Source of the DNA: Entamoeba invadens IP1
Lineage: Eukaryota > Evosea > Mastigamoebida > Endamoebidae
Direction: 5' to 3'
DNA: 64,000 nt
Assembly (NCBI RefSeq): GCF_000330505.1
Contig: NW_004191832.1
Location: 1,309-65,308 of the forward strand
Positions 43,697 through 54,385 of this stretch are shown piece after piece; the first letter of the stretch is position 1, and every line of letters starts with the position of its first letter. Below the pieces are notes generated by a model. It had not been told where the DNA came from, did not search any database, and saw only the letters and a program-made list of their open reading frames with translations. Both the position numbers and the translations under genes were made by a program.

Positions 43697-46019
43697 TTTT
43701 TCTTTCTTTTTAAAACGTTCGAGTTGTTACAAGTTTTATAAAATTTCATACATCTAAAAGTTATTGTAGTTGATAAACAAAAAAATGATTTATTAATAAA
43801 TTAAACAGGCACATCAGATATCAATTATCAATTTCAAAACAATCACATCATTTATATTTTTTTATTTTTTTTTAAAAACCAATAATTAATATTTAATCAA
43901 TAATGGTTTATAACCTATTAGTAGTCGAGGTATTCGGTTTACATGATATACTTATTAATACAGATATTCACATTTTCAATAATAAAAATTTGTTGTAAAA
44001 ATAAATCATATTAATTATATTCGAATCTAACAGTTTATGTTTGATGCCTAACTTTTAATAACAAAAAAGTTTGCAAGTTTTATATTTATATAATTTTAAA
44101 ATAGTCTGTTTTACGTTAATACACATCCGATTAACAATATACACAGTTATAACCAAATAGAAATTAAATATTTCAATTGATCATTTCTGTTATTTTTTGA
44201 TTTATATTTTGATATCATTAAAATTTATTAACTTTTAGTAAAAGGTGTTTCCAATTATTCACATAACAAAGTTATCAACACAATTAAAAGTTTAAATATA
44301 TTAATAATAGATATACATATTTGTTAATACAAGTGTAATTGTATAATTGAATTATTGAATGAATAATGACTGATAATGACATTGTTATTTTCAATTATTA
44401 ATTGTAATTATAAGTGTTTGCATTGACGATTTGTTAATACAAAGAAAAATCAAATATAAACAATTGTTAATAATTTCATTGTGCAATCACTTCCATATCC
44501 TCAATTTTCATATCAACAGTTTTTTGTTGAAAATGATGTGCAAGCGAGATATTAATCCAAATAATTTTTAACAATCGTTTTATCATTTTTTAAATTACAA
44601 CACAAAAAGTGAACATGTATATTTTGATAATACTACAACTATTATGATTAATTATAATGGAAGCATTTGTTAATTAGTACTTTTCATTAATTTGATAACA
44701 ACAGTGAGTGTATTGGGTTTTACTGTTGATTGCTACACTTATGTTTAAAAACAGCCAAAAATATAAAAATGTTAACTTTTTAGTGTGTAAAAATGTAACA
44801 TCAAACTAAAAGTTTAAAAGATAACAGTAAAATTAAAAAAGTATCACAGTTTACACAAATTTTAGGATTTTACTTGCGACTCACTTAAACGTGTACATCA
44901 GACATTAAAATCATTTTTAGTAGTCTAAGAATTAACATGAATTAAAAACTATAGTTGTGTATTTTTTGTTAACATATTTCAATATTGTTGTTGATATGTT
45001 GTCAACGAAATGTTTTTAAACAACAAATATGTATTGAAGTTGAATCAATAATGAATTTACCCACTTTTGTTTAAATGTCAAAAAGTTTTTTTACAAAAAA
45101 ATCAAATTCAAATACATAAAAGTCACAATTTCGTGTTTATTGATTTCAACGTATATATATGTAAAATATAAGCTGTTTTAAATGATATATTAATACACAA
45201 TTTGTTGTACCTTATTTAAATATTACTGTCCATATAATGAAAATTAAATTTATTGTTGTGTTTTTGATGTTTAAACAAAGTAAAGTGTAAACTTTTATTG
45301 GTTTATGATTTGAAACAAATGGACCGTTACAATGTTTTATATTTTTCAATTTGGTGTTTTTGTTGTTCATTAAAATACAAAAGAAGTTATAATCATGTTT
45401 TTTATTGATATCATTATTAACTAACTGTTTGTTAAAATGTATTTTTCCAGACAAATCAACTGCTTATATTGTCATTGTTTGGCACGTTGAATGACCAATG
45501 CTATACATTTTACAATACATTTATTTTAACAATTTAATTCAGAATTTAATATACAATACTAAAACAATTATGTTGTACATTAATAAGTATCAACAAAATT
45601 ATAAACAGGTTGAAAGATATATTGAAAAGTTTAAAATAATAGTTTTTTTCTAACACAAATGATTTATCATTATAAAAATGTTGTTAATTGTGGTGCAATT
45701 TTTATTCCATGTTGAAAAATGACTATAGTCTTATATGTTGATCATGCACATAACATCATTTTATTCATTTTTTATGTTTATAATTTATAATAAATTAAAT
45801 ATTTATAACAAGTCATTCTTTGAAATATAATTTCAATAAAACGGTATTGTTTGATTATCAAATAATGTTTGTTTAATTGTGGTTTTAAATATTTTACTCC
45901 GTCGATTCTGTAACAAATAAAATATTTAATTAATAATTACAAATAAATGTTTGTAATTACAAACAGATATTGTACAATGTAATTTATTTGAAATACACAT
46001 TTTTTATTGAATTATCGTT

Positions 46020-46330
46020 AATTATTTACATTTTAGTTTGTTAATTTAACATGTAAAAACGTTAATAATAGTAAGATATTAATTTTGATTGCGTTAAATT
46101 ATTTGTAAATTTTCGTTGTGTTAATTTGACAAGAAAAATCGATAAATATTTTTAAATTGTTAATTATTTTTTTCGTTAATTAATTTTATTTTTTCGGTGT
46201 GTTAATTATACAAGAAAATATGTTAATAAAAATCATATGTTAAATTTATCTTTTCGTTAATTTATATTATGTTTTTTTATTGTGCTAATAAAACATAAAA
46301 AATCGATAAATATTTATAAATTGTTAATTT
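46020..46330. repeat. Degenerate tandem repeat, unit about 80-110 bp
   Basis: Three to four diverged copies share the order GTGTTAATT..ACAAGAAAA, TCGATAAATATTTxxAAATTGTTAAT, and TTTCGTTAATTxATTTTATTTTTT. The TCGATAAATATTT block occurs at about 46140 and 46303; the TTCGTTAATT block at about 46173 and 46251. No coding potential. Confidence 0.55.
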
Positions 46331-46709
46331 ATCAAAAACAATTTGATAAAAATTAATGAATCTTCTGGAATCACAATTCAATATAACCTAATGTCCCGTT
46401 TATTTTCGTATTTTTAAAAATAGTTTTACCAAAGACGATTTTTTTGCCGCAAAAAACAGTTTCTTCAGTCTTTTTTTCTTAAAAAGCAAATTTTTCCGAG
46501 GCATGACCTTAAATAACAAATATAAAATATTAGGAAATTAAAAATTAATATCTATTATCCTGATATTTTAATGAAGTGATCAATAAGCTTTTGAACATAT
46601 TTTAGGTTTAAGTTTAATATAATATATTAAATGTTTAGATTAAAAAATATAATATAAGGTTCACTTCCTAATACATCCTTTAAACAATTAATTGCTGATT
46701 TGTTTAACT

Positions 46710-48943
46710 CGCCAACGTACCTAATCCCCAACAAACCAATACTGTTAAAAAGAGCAGTGTTTTTGTTTTTTTGAAAAAAATTATATTATACAGTGTAGTT
46801 CAATTATAGTAAAATGAAAATGGAATAACGAGTTCAAATTATGAACTAAAAAACAAATAAATTGTGAAAAAATGAAAAAATAATATAAAATTTTATGACA
46901 AAAACGTAAAAAATGGCAAAATAATAATACTGGTAAAATGCAATAACATTTTTAAAACAAAAAATATGTTTTTTTTCATAAAACAATAAAAACAATTGGT
47001 TCTGAGTTGAAATGAAATACAATTGCAAAAGTAACCTGGACCACAAAAGTGATAATTAATGTAAACATAAAAACATGTAAATAATAGTCTTTATAAAAAA
47101 TAAAAACTTTTCAAAGAACCTATTATATTAACTGTGTATTTTTTCAGACAATAAGACGTAGCAAGATTTTTTGACAATTTTTGTCTCTCTAAAAAAATAT
47201 TTTTATTATCTCTTGGTATTTACTATATTGTGACTAATCTCTTGAAGAGTTTTTATCAAAAGAATTTAAAAACGAACAAGCAATCATTAAAAACGGATTA
47301 TAATGTCAAATCTATTATTAATTTAATAAAAATTTTCCTCCACTACAAATAATCCACATATTTTTATATTGTTGTCTAACTTCTTGTCAAATATGTGGAC
47401 TGTTTAACCAATTTTTTGTTGTTGACTCTTGATATTTTGATGCATATAATAGCACATTTTTAATAATCTATTGAAAGGGGCGTTCAAAATGAATAAGGTA
47501 AACCACAACTATATTTTTAATTTTCCAAACAACAAAAAACCAAACTTCTTTGTCTATCAATGCTATTTTATTGATTCATTTGGTATATATTTTTAATTTT
47601 TGTTGTGTTTTTACATTATGCGTAATTTAGCTTTTTATTGTCAATTAAAATTTTTAAATTATTATTATTTATATATTTATATTCGGGTTGCTTGATAATC
47701 AATTACAGATGCATCGCTGTCTGCAAAAGCGATGCATAATGGATTCGTTTTATCGTTATTATATTTTACAACTATTTCGACTTTATCATTTTCACTATGG
47801 CACAGAAGCACGTTATTCAATGGAAATAACAACCACTGTTATCAATTTGCGTCATTCTCTGAACATAACCAATTTTATTTTTTTTTATTAAGATTATTAA
47901 AATTTATTTGTTTTGTCAAACAAAAAATATCAATTTTCACGTTAGTTATGTGTGCTTTTTATCATCATTTTTAGATTTTATGAATAATTTTCTCTGAGTT
48001 GGTATATAATAGTCTGTCTCGATAAGATTAACTATATTTTATTATGAAAAACCTTTTTTATTGGTTATTATTTGTATTTTTATTATTATTAAAATTTATA
48101 TAACTTTCGAGCAGGACACAAATTTTATTTAGATATTGAGACACTTTTTTGAAATTAAATACAGAAATTGAATATTTAAAAACTATAAGCTACTACCATA
48201 ATCAATCTCAGTTGATTTTACACATTGACACTTTGACATAGAAATTGATTAGTGAATTGAATGTGTGATTTTTAAACATTCACTGCGTATTGTGGGTTTC
48301 TTTATATATTTTAAAGTCCAAATTTGTTGTTGGAAGTTAATTGTTTCTAAGTGCTACATTTAAATTTTTTATTGTTGAATTATGTTGTACTTATTAAATA
48401 ATAAATCAAATGATTAGTTTGATAACTATCATGTTTGCTTTCTTTTATACTTACTAAATCATCATTATCAATTTTAAAAACAAACATCAAGTGGTCGCAA
48501 TTGACCGTTTATGTATCCGAAAAATCAATTTTATTAACGGGAATAAAAAAAATTCAACCATTGTTTGGTTTTTCAAATATTTTTAATTATTTTTTTGTTT
48601 TTAATTAATATTTTTAAAATGATACAAAATGTTTTTTGAATTTATAACAATAAATATTATATTCTACTATAATTTGCTAAAGCCGACTTTTCCCACCAAC
48701 TCTTTATTATTTTGGTTGTTATTTTTGTTATGTTTTGCTTTCAAATTTTTATTTAAAAAATAAATGCACAAAACGATTTTTTGGTATAAAAAATAAAAAA
48801 TAATCTAATTATGAAATTTATATATTACTTGTTTTTATTTATTTTTTTGGGAAAATCACCTAATAATATTTCAAAAATATTTAAACAGTTTTGGGACAAT
48901 TTTTTGAAAAACTGTTAAAAAGAGCAGTATTGGGTTGTTGGCG
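46710..48943. mobile_element. Inverted-repeat-bounded 2.2-kb relic
   Basis: The left border 46710-46758 contains CGCCAAC ... AACAAACCAATACTG followed by TTAAAAAGAGCAGT. The right border 48911-48943, reverse complemented, is CGCCAACAACCCAATACTG followed by CTCTTTTTAACAGT. The borders match as inverted copies apart from a 13-bp insertion on the left, and the inner 18-mer ACTGTTAAAAAGAGCAGT is itself near-palindromic. The interior has no convincing gene; short frames near 47688-47974 are low-complexity. No target duplication is clear. Confidence 0.4.
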
Positions 48944-49425
48944 AATTAATATAGTATCCAAACCATAAATTGTTATTAAGTTTATTAACCATAAAAATAC
49001 TAATAAGTAATCAATAATATATATCCACTTTAAACCCATTTCTAATAGTTAATAAATTGTATTTATCAACCACTTAAACATAATAAATAACACAAAAAAC
49101 AAACAAACATTAGTCGCGCGTAATTTGCATTATCTAATTGTTAATTTATATGCGCCATGTGTATAAATAAATAAATAAAATTGCCAAATGGTTATGGGAA
49201 TCCGCAACAACTCAACACAAACACGTTTCTGTTGTTTCTGTTGAGTTTGAATATTTGAACTTGTTTATATTAATTTTAAGTTTACATAAAAGTTTTTTTG
49301 AAAAAAATAATGGCGGATATAAAACCCATTTAATTTTTCAACAATTTAAGTCATTTTAATGGTTTATATTAATATAATTATAATAATATGTATATTTGTT
49401 GGTGGTGTTTTAATAAATATTTTTA
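48944..49425. other. AT-rich intergenic sequence
   Basis: No feature recognised apart from T/A-rich runs. Confidence 0.5.
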
Positions 49426-49632
49426 TTAACACTTTAAATAACATTGAACAAAATTCAAGTGGTCTAAAAATCGGGTAATCTAGCGTTTATTAAATAAATT
49501 TCCGTTTTTTTAGAGTTTATATTATATGCATAAACTATACACTAGCCAAAAAAGGAAAACCATCAAAAATTTGATTAATATCCCTGAAAAAACAGGCCAA
49601 AACAAAAATGAGGGCGTTATTATAAGTGTTAA
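49426..49632. mobile_element. piggyBac-like MITE copy 4
   Basis: A 207-bp copy with TTAA borders (49426-49429 and 49629-49632) and ends CACTTTAAATAAC / GTTATTATAAGTG. It is nearly identical in length and sequence to the copy at 6583-6789, suggesting fairly recent spread of the family. Confidence 0.8.
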
Positions 49633-49858
49633 AATTATTAAATTTTAGTTAAATAATTTTTTAATTTGTAAAAAAACAAATATTAGAAATATAATAATTT
49701 TTTATTATAATTGATAATGATTGTTATTATAAAAAACACATTCTGTAACTTTTTTGTATAATGTTACAGTATGATATAACGCAGTGATACATTATAGTAC
49801 TGTTGATGTACATTCGTTTGCATATTAAAATTTTTGTTTCTATTTACAACTTAATAAA

Positions 49859-49904
49859 AAAAGATATGTGTCAAAAAAGACATATCTTGACTTTTTTTAT
49901 TGTT
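49859..49904. other. Hairpin followed by T run
   Basis: AAGATATGTGTC, an AAAAAA loop and GACATATCTT form a stem, followed by GACTTTTTTT. The arrangement recalls a transcription terminator or the end of a small RNA, but no upstream RNA gene was identified. Surrounding sequence from 49633 to 50449 is otherwise AT-rich and gene-free. Confidence 0.25.
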
Positions 49905-50449
49905 TTTAAACTTATTTAAAAAAATGGTTATATTATACACACAACCGAGCTTCAATATAGCATCTTCACGAAAAAGTAATTGATTTCGACTCGTGAGTAT
50001 TATAAATATAAAAGAAAATATTTTGATCAAAAAATAAACATTTGTCTAGAAAAAAGAAAATCTCTGAATATTTTTACTATACATTACTATATTATAGAAT
50101 TTGTCTTGTGAAAATTTAAACTATTTTTAGAAATTGGGGTTTGATAAACTATTACAAGTTAAAAAATATAGTTTAAATCATTAAACTATATATATAGTTT
50201 ATATAATAGTATATTTGTTTTTTTGAATAAACACAAATTTGAAACACTGTTATAATACACTGAAAGTACGTAAAAATCCGGGCCATTTTTGTTCTTTGAT
50301 AGTTCATTTTGAATCAAACTCGAATCATTTTTTATTTTTGAATAAAAAACACCAAAAAGAAAGAAAAAGAAAGAAAAAGAAACTATAATAACCCGACTTT
50401 TTTATTTTTTACATGTTCTGAAAGTAAAAAACACAATAATTTGGGTAAA

Positions 50450-50509
50450 AGAAGAAAAAAATGGGTGCGGGTTTTTCTCCAGGTGTGAGTTTCTCCCCTC
50501 ACTTTACTG
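50450..50509 (-). repeat. Inverted copy of the profilin 3' end
   Basis: Reverse complement of this segment reads AGTAAAGTGAGG, two tandem variants GGGAGAAACTCACACCT and GGAGAAAAACCCGCACCC, then a T-rich run with CTTCTT. This matches 41953-41995 at the stop codon and 3' flank of profilin, in opposite orientation and with one unit duplicated. It stands about 100 bp before the profilin-like pseudogene. Confidence 0.65.
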
Positions 50510-50613
50510 AAAACTTTAATTAACGATGGAAATCTTCAATAAGAAAACAAAATTATAATACCATCAATTTTCTACAAAGAGTTGCAGAAAATTGAAATTG
50601 TAAAATGAGTTGA

Positions 50614-50957
50614 AATGACAGTCAAAGTTGCTTACTCTGCCATCGTGTAAGAATGATCGAGTTATTTTAAAGTCAGATGGTGCAATTTTGAGTCAAGAAA
50701 GTAAACACATTTCAGTTGAAAAAGCAAAGACCATCACAGACACCTTCAATGAGCAAAAAGTTTCTCCAATGTGTTCCCATGGTAAAATGATTGATGGCAA
50801 GAAGTTTCCCATAATCAGTTCCGATTCCAGAGATGGGATGGTAACAGCTGTGAGAAATAAACATGGTATCAATATTATAAGAAAAAACAACGTTGTTGTC
50901 ATTGGGTATTACAACAACTTAATTGTTGAAAAACTTTATTGTCAATTTAATACATAA
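50614..50957 (+). pseudogene. Profilin-like gene fragment, frameshifted
   Basis: The ATG at 50614 opens MTVKVAYSAIV and then meets TAA. A second frame (from 50628) carries on as KNDRVILKSDGAILSQ through FPIISSDSRDGMVTAVRNK to GINIIRKNNVVVIGYYNN. The second part aligns with residues about 24-110 of the intact profilin at 41579. The C-terminal helix is replaced by unrelated residues (LIVEKLYCQFNT). A one- or two-base shift near 50645 and the lost C-terminus make a working profilin unlikely. A fast-evolving profilin-like protein with a small intron is less likely but possible. Confidence 0.65.
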
Positions 50958-51707
50958 ACAAAACACAATTTGGATAATTATTTATTATTATAATAACTAT
51001 TTGAAACAGTTTAATGATTATTAAAATGAAATACATTTGGACAATTTTCACTTTTTCACCATATAAATCAACACTATTATTTACATATATTTATAACAAA
51101 AAATATTATCACTTTAAATAGAATAAACGAACAAGGTAATCAATTAGTAATAATCAAACAACTCTTTTTTAAACATCCATCATTTTGTGTTTGTTAACTT
51201 ATATGGATCTTTCTTAATCCCATTTATAATTTAAAATATCACACTTTTGAGCAATATATTCTTTTGTATTGTATTAATACCATTTTAGTATTTGTCATCA
51301 ATAAACGTGATTGTCCAGTTATTTTTTGTTGTTATTTAAACAACTTAGAAAGACTCCTCAATAATGGGGAGATCACATTGGCGGTGTTAACATTCACACA
51401 GATCAGTATAATTAATTATACATCTGTATAATTTGATGTATAGTCTTAAATTTATTTTAGTGTTAATCAATAAATAATATGAAAATTGGTTGTTTTCACA
51501 GCCCAATTTTATCTGAACAATCGTAGGAAAACTCTTTTACAATAAAAGAGTAATGATAAATATATAAGTTTTGATGGTGATAAGTATTTGAATGTTCAAT
51601 CATTGTGTTTGTTTATATGATTGCGTTTGTGTGTCATTTAGCGATGTTTATATATTGTTTGATTAATTAATAATGATTACCATGTGTATATCTGAAGGAC
51701 GAGTATT
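50958..51707. other. AT-rich intergenic sequence
   Basis: No gene recognised downstream of the profilin-like fragment. Confidence 0.5.
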
Positions 51708-51830
51708 GACTATTTTGCAATGCAATAGTCATAGTGGTTGTGTTGTTGTTTAAGGAATATTTGAATCATGTATATATATCATGTAAATTTTATTTACATG
51801 ATTTGCCGACTCGTCATGAGCCGGCAAATC
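51708..51830. ncRNA. Cluster of hairpins, possible structured RNA or fold-back
   Basis: Three inverted repeats follow one another: GACTATT/AATAGTC (51708-51730), CATGTAAA/TTTACATG (51780-51800) and a strong stem GATTTGCCG.CTC/GAG.CGGCAAATC with a 5-base loop (51800-51830). The last is GC-rich in an AT-rich setting. No match to a known RNA class was recognised and strand cannot be told from symmetrical stems. Confidence 0.25.
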
Positions 51831-53319
51831 AACCCAAAACTATCATTGGGCCCTTGTATTCTACGTGGTTAATATATTAAATGTTGAACAAGAAAAAACA
51901 ACCTGTGTGATTTTTTAAAACATCGCTTTACTGACCAAATGGGAAGGTGTTTCATTGATTTCTAATAATCTTGTGATGAATAGAATATTTTTGTATATTT
52001 TTTGTGACTTGTTTATTGGTGACGCCTTCTAAAGTGTGTGTTGTGAATTGAGTATATTATTTGTCAATTTTTAAATATTTTATGCGAACAACACACCAAT
52101 TAAATAATTCTTGCCTTGTGGAAAGATATTTTTTAATATTTTTTTCTTGTATATAAGTATCATTGTTGATATTATCGCTGTATGTATTTATGTGTGTATG
52201 TAAACTAAGTTTTGTTTAATTGTCACTTTTACATTAATTTGCATAAACAAATTATTTGCATTCTTTTGAAATTTCAGCTTTCATTGTGAATATAATCCAT
52301 TTGGTCGTATACAAGATTGTAACGATATACTACAATATGGTTAACATAAATTGTCATATTTTAATTGATATTTTAGATTATTAAATTCTTGCTTTAAATA
52401 TTGATGTTTTTTATCTATTTTTAATTATCGTATTTTTTATCGAAGAATGACACAATCAATCATTTAATTTGTTTTGAAACACAAGATTTTTGGATCTTTA
52501 TGTGATTTTTGACTTTTTAAAATTTAATTGAATATTCAATGCATATTACTTGTATCATTCTGTATTATTTGTAAAAAAAATAACACGACAAAGTTTTATA
52601 AAAATTGTATTGTCTGTTTTTATTAAAAATACAGTGAAAACAACACCATTGTGTCTCTTTTTATTTTTATTGAATCATTCTTTGTGTATTTTTATTCAAA
52701 ATATAATATTGGTGTTTATCTAAAGTCTGAATAAAAGGTATTGATTTTTTTAATTTTGCTTTGTTTGTAATTACAATTCTTGATGTGGTAGTTCAAATTT
52801 GGTGGTATATTTTAGTCATATTTAATATATTTACATATCAATTATTTTTTAAAGTGTGTTTTATTATTAGTTAATAATTTATTAAAATAATTATTTTTTG
52901 TTTTTTTTATTCAAAAATCAATAACTGTTATTTGAAAAGTCAAAAAATAGATATAAAAATTGTCAATATAAAATCACAATAAAGTTATAATGTTTTAATT
53001 TGTTATATTATAATTAACCTTAACATAAAATAACATTTTTGTTACAAACCAATTTTTAAAATATCAAATTATTAAAAAACCCCTTTTTATAAAAATAGAA
53101 CATCAAACAAACCAAATATTTTTTTATACAGCCAGTATTTTCATTAATTACAGTGAAGATAACACAATAAAATAAGTCTTGAAACTGTATTTTTATTTTT
53201 AAATTCAACACTACAAGTTATTAATAAGTTTATTTTTAGATAAAATTGACAAATGAATATTTTTTTGATGGTTGAAAATTATTTTTATAAATAATTTGAT
53301 TTAAAATATATAATTAATT
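51831..53319. other. AT-rich intergenic sequence
   Basis: About 1.5 kb without a gene. ACAGTGAAAACAACAC (about 52632) and ACAGTGAAGATAACAC (about 53150) look alike and resemble mariner-type ends, but no inverted partners were found. Confidence 0.45.
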
Positions 53320-53431
53320 ATTCCTTTTTGATTTAAAAATTGAATACTACCCCTTGATATTTATATTAATAGGACAATTTTATTAAGTATGCATTTTTGG
53401 GAAGAAAAAAAAATAAAATTACACAATTAAT

Positions 53432-54364
53432 TCAACAATAAGAAATAAGATTAAGAACTCTTTGTATGTTGTCGACTGATGTCAAAGATAAAATTTCAGT
53501 CCGAAAATTAAAAGCTGATGAATCAGAAAAGCACTTATGGATGTCGTTGACACATCTTGGATTGCTTTTGAATATCGCTTCTATAAAATAAGACGAATAA
53601 GAACCACATGATATTAAGTCAAATTGAATTGGAGTTTGTATTTCAACAACCCATTTTAAATTGAAATTAATTCTTTTCTGTTTTTCGAATTCATCTCTAA
53701 GAAATTTGGAAACTTTTCTAAGAAATCTACTTGAGTAATTCTTAATGCTGTTGAACTCGGCTATGATGGGTGTTGAGGAATCAACAAAAAATACTCCACA
53801 CAACATAAAATGTGAATTATAAAAAACAGGAAGCAAAAAAGTATCACAAATACCCATATTTTTGATCGCTTCTCTAACTCTTTTCTTTATAATTCCACCA
53901 TCGGTAAAATTATTCCAATCAGTTAAACAAATCGATCTTTTCCACAAGCACACATTTCTCAGTTTAATCCACAAAATATACAAATCGAGTATTTCTGTAT
54001 TAAGCATTTCAGAAGTTATGACATTTTGAATTGCGGATATATCAGTAGAATATGGCAAGTTTATAATTGGTTTAACCATAAAAATCAACTAGGAATTTAT
54101 TCTTGAATAATCAAATTCCATTTGTTTTTTTGATGTTTTATAATTCAAGAATTCGGAATATGCATTTTCAATATTTTCATATTTTAAAGAACCATCCAAG
54201 TCTATAACTTCCATTTCTTTTTTAACAATTATAACTTCATCATCTAAATCACTCAAATCCATCAAATTATCCCCAAAATTCCAACCAATTCCGATTGTTT
54301 GACCCTCTTCTATATTAGTACCATTTTGAAATGAAGAATGACAAATTTGTTTTGTTATTTCCAT
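53432..54364 (-). pseudogene. Ulp1/C48-type cysteine protease domain of the transposon
   Basis: Two frames (54364-54089 and 54079-53432) are in the same phase, separated only by a TAG at 54089-54091. The first is acidic and holds SUMO-interaction-like motifs (DDEVIIVKKE and EVIDLDGS). The second aligns with SUMO/Ulp1-like proteases: His in NSHFMLCGVFF, a position usually Asp occupied by Asn in AEFNSI, then Gln and Cys in IQFDLISCGSYSSYF with the usual six-residue Gln-to-Cys spacing. Proteases of this class remove SUMO-like tags and occur in several transposon groups. The reading phase continues upstream through 54386 into the transposase linker, so the protease may once have been the C-terminal part of a fusion protein. 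Confidence 0.65.
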
Positions 54365-54385
54365 TTGTGAATTTGTTAAACATTT

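Larger units (their letters stand above)
42100..46512. mobile_element. TTAA-bounded inverted-repeat relic, decayed interior
   Basis: Left end TTAA-ACATGCCTCGGAAAAATTTG (42100-42123). Right end CAAATTTTTCCGAGGCATG-ACC-TTAA (46487-46512). The arms match over 19 bp (CATGCCTCGGAAAAATTTG) and both sides carry TTAA, recalling a piggyBac-type element of 4.4 kb. The interior is extremely AT-rich with no transposase frame; only a doubtful hydrophobic frame (43457-43696) and a tandem repeat (46020-46330) stand out. It may be a decayed autonomous element or two unrelated fragments in opposite orientation. Confidence 0.4.

Noticed and set aside
47688..47974. Two overlapping frames of 67-80 codons
   Set aside because: Tyr/Phe/His-rich with no domain, within an inverted-repeat-bounded AT-rich relic.
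52620..53170. ACAGTGAAAACAACAC and ACAGTGAAGATAACAC as possible mariner ends of the 53-57 kb element
   Set aside because: Both face the same way and no inverted counterpart was found on the right side; the 26-bp inverted repeats at 53320 and 56846 are much stronger.
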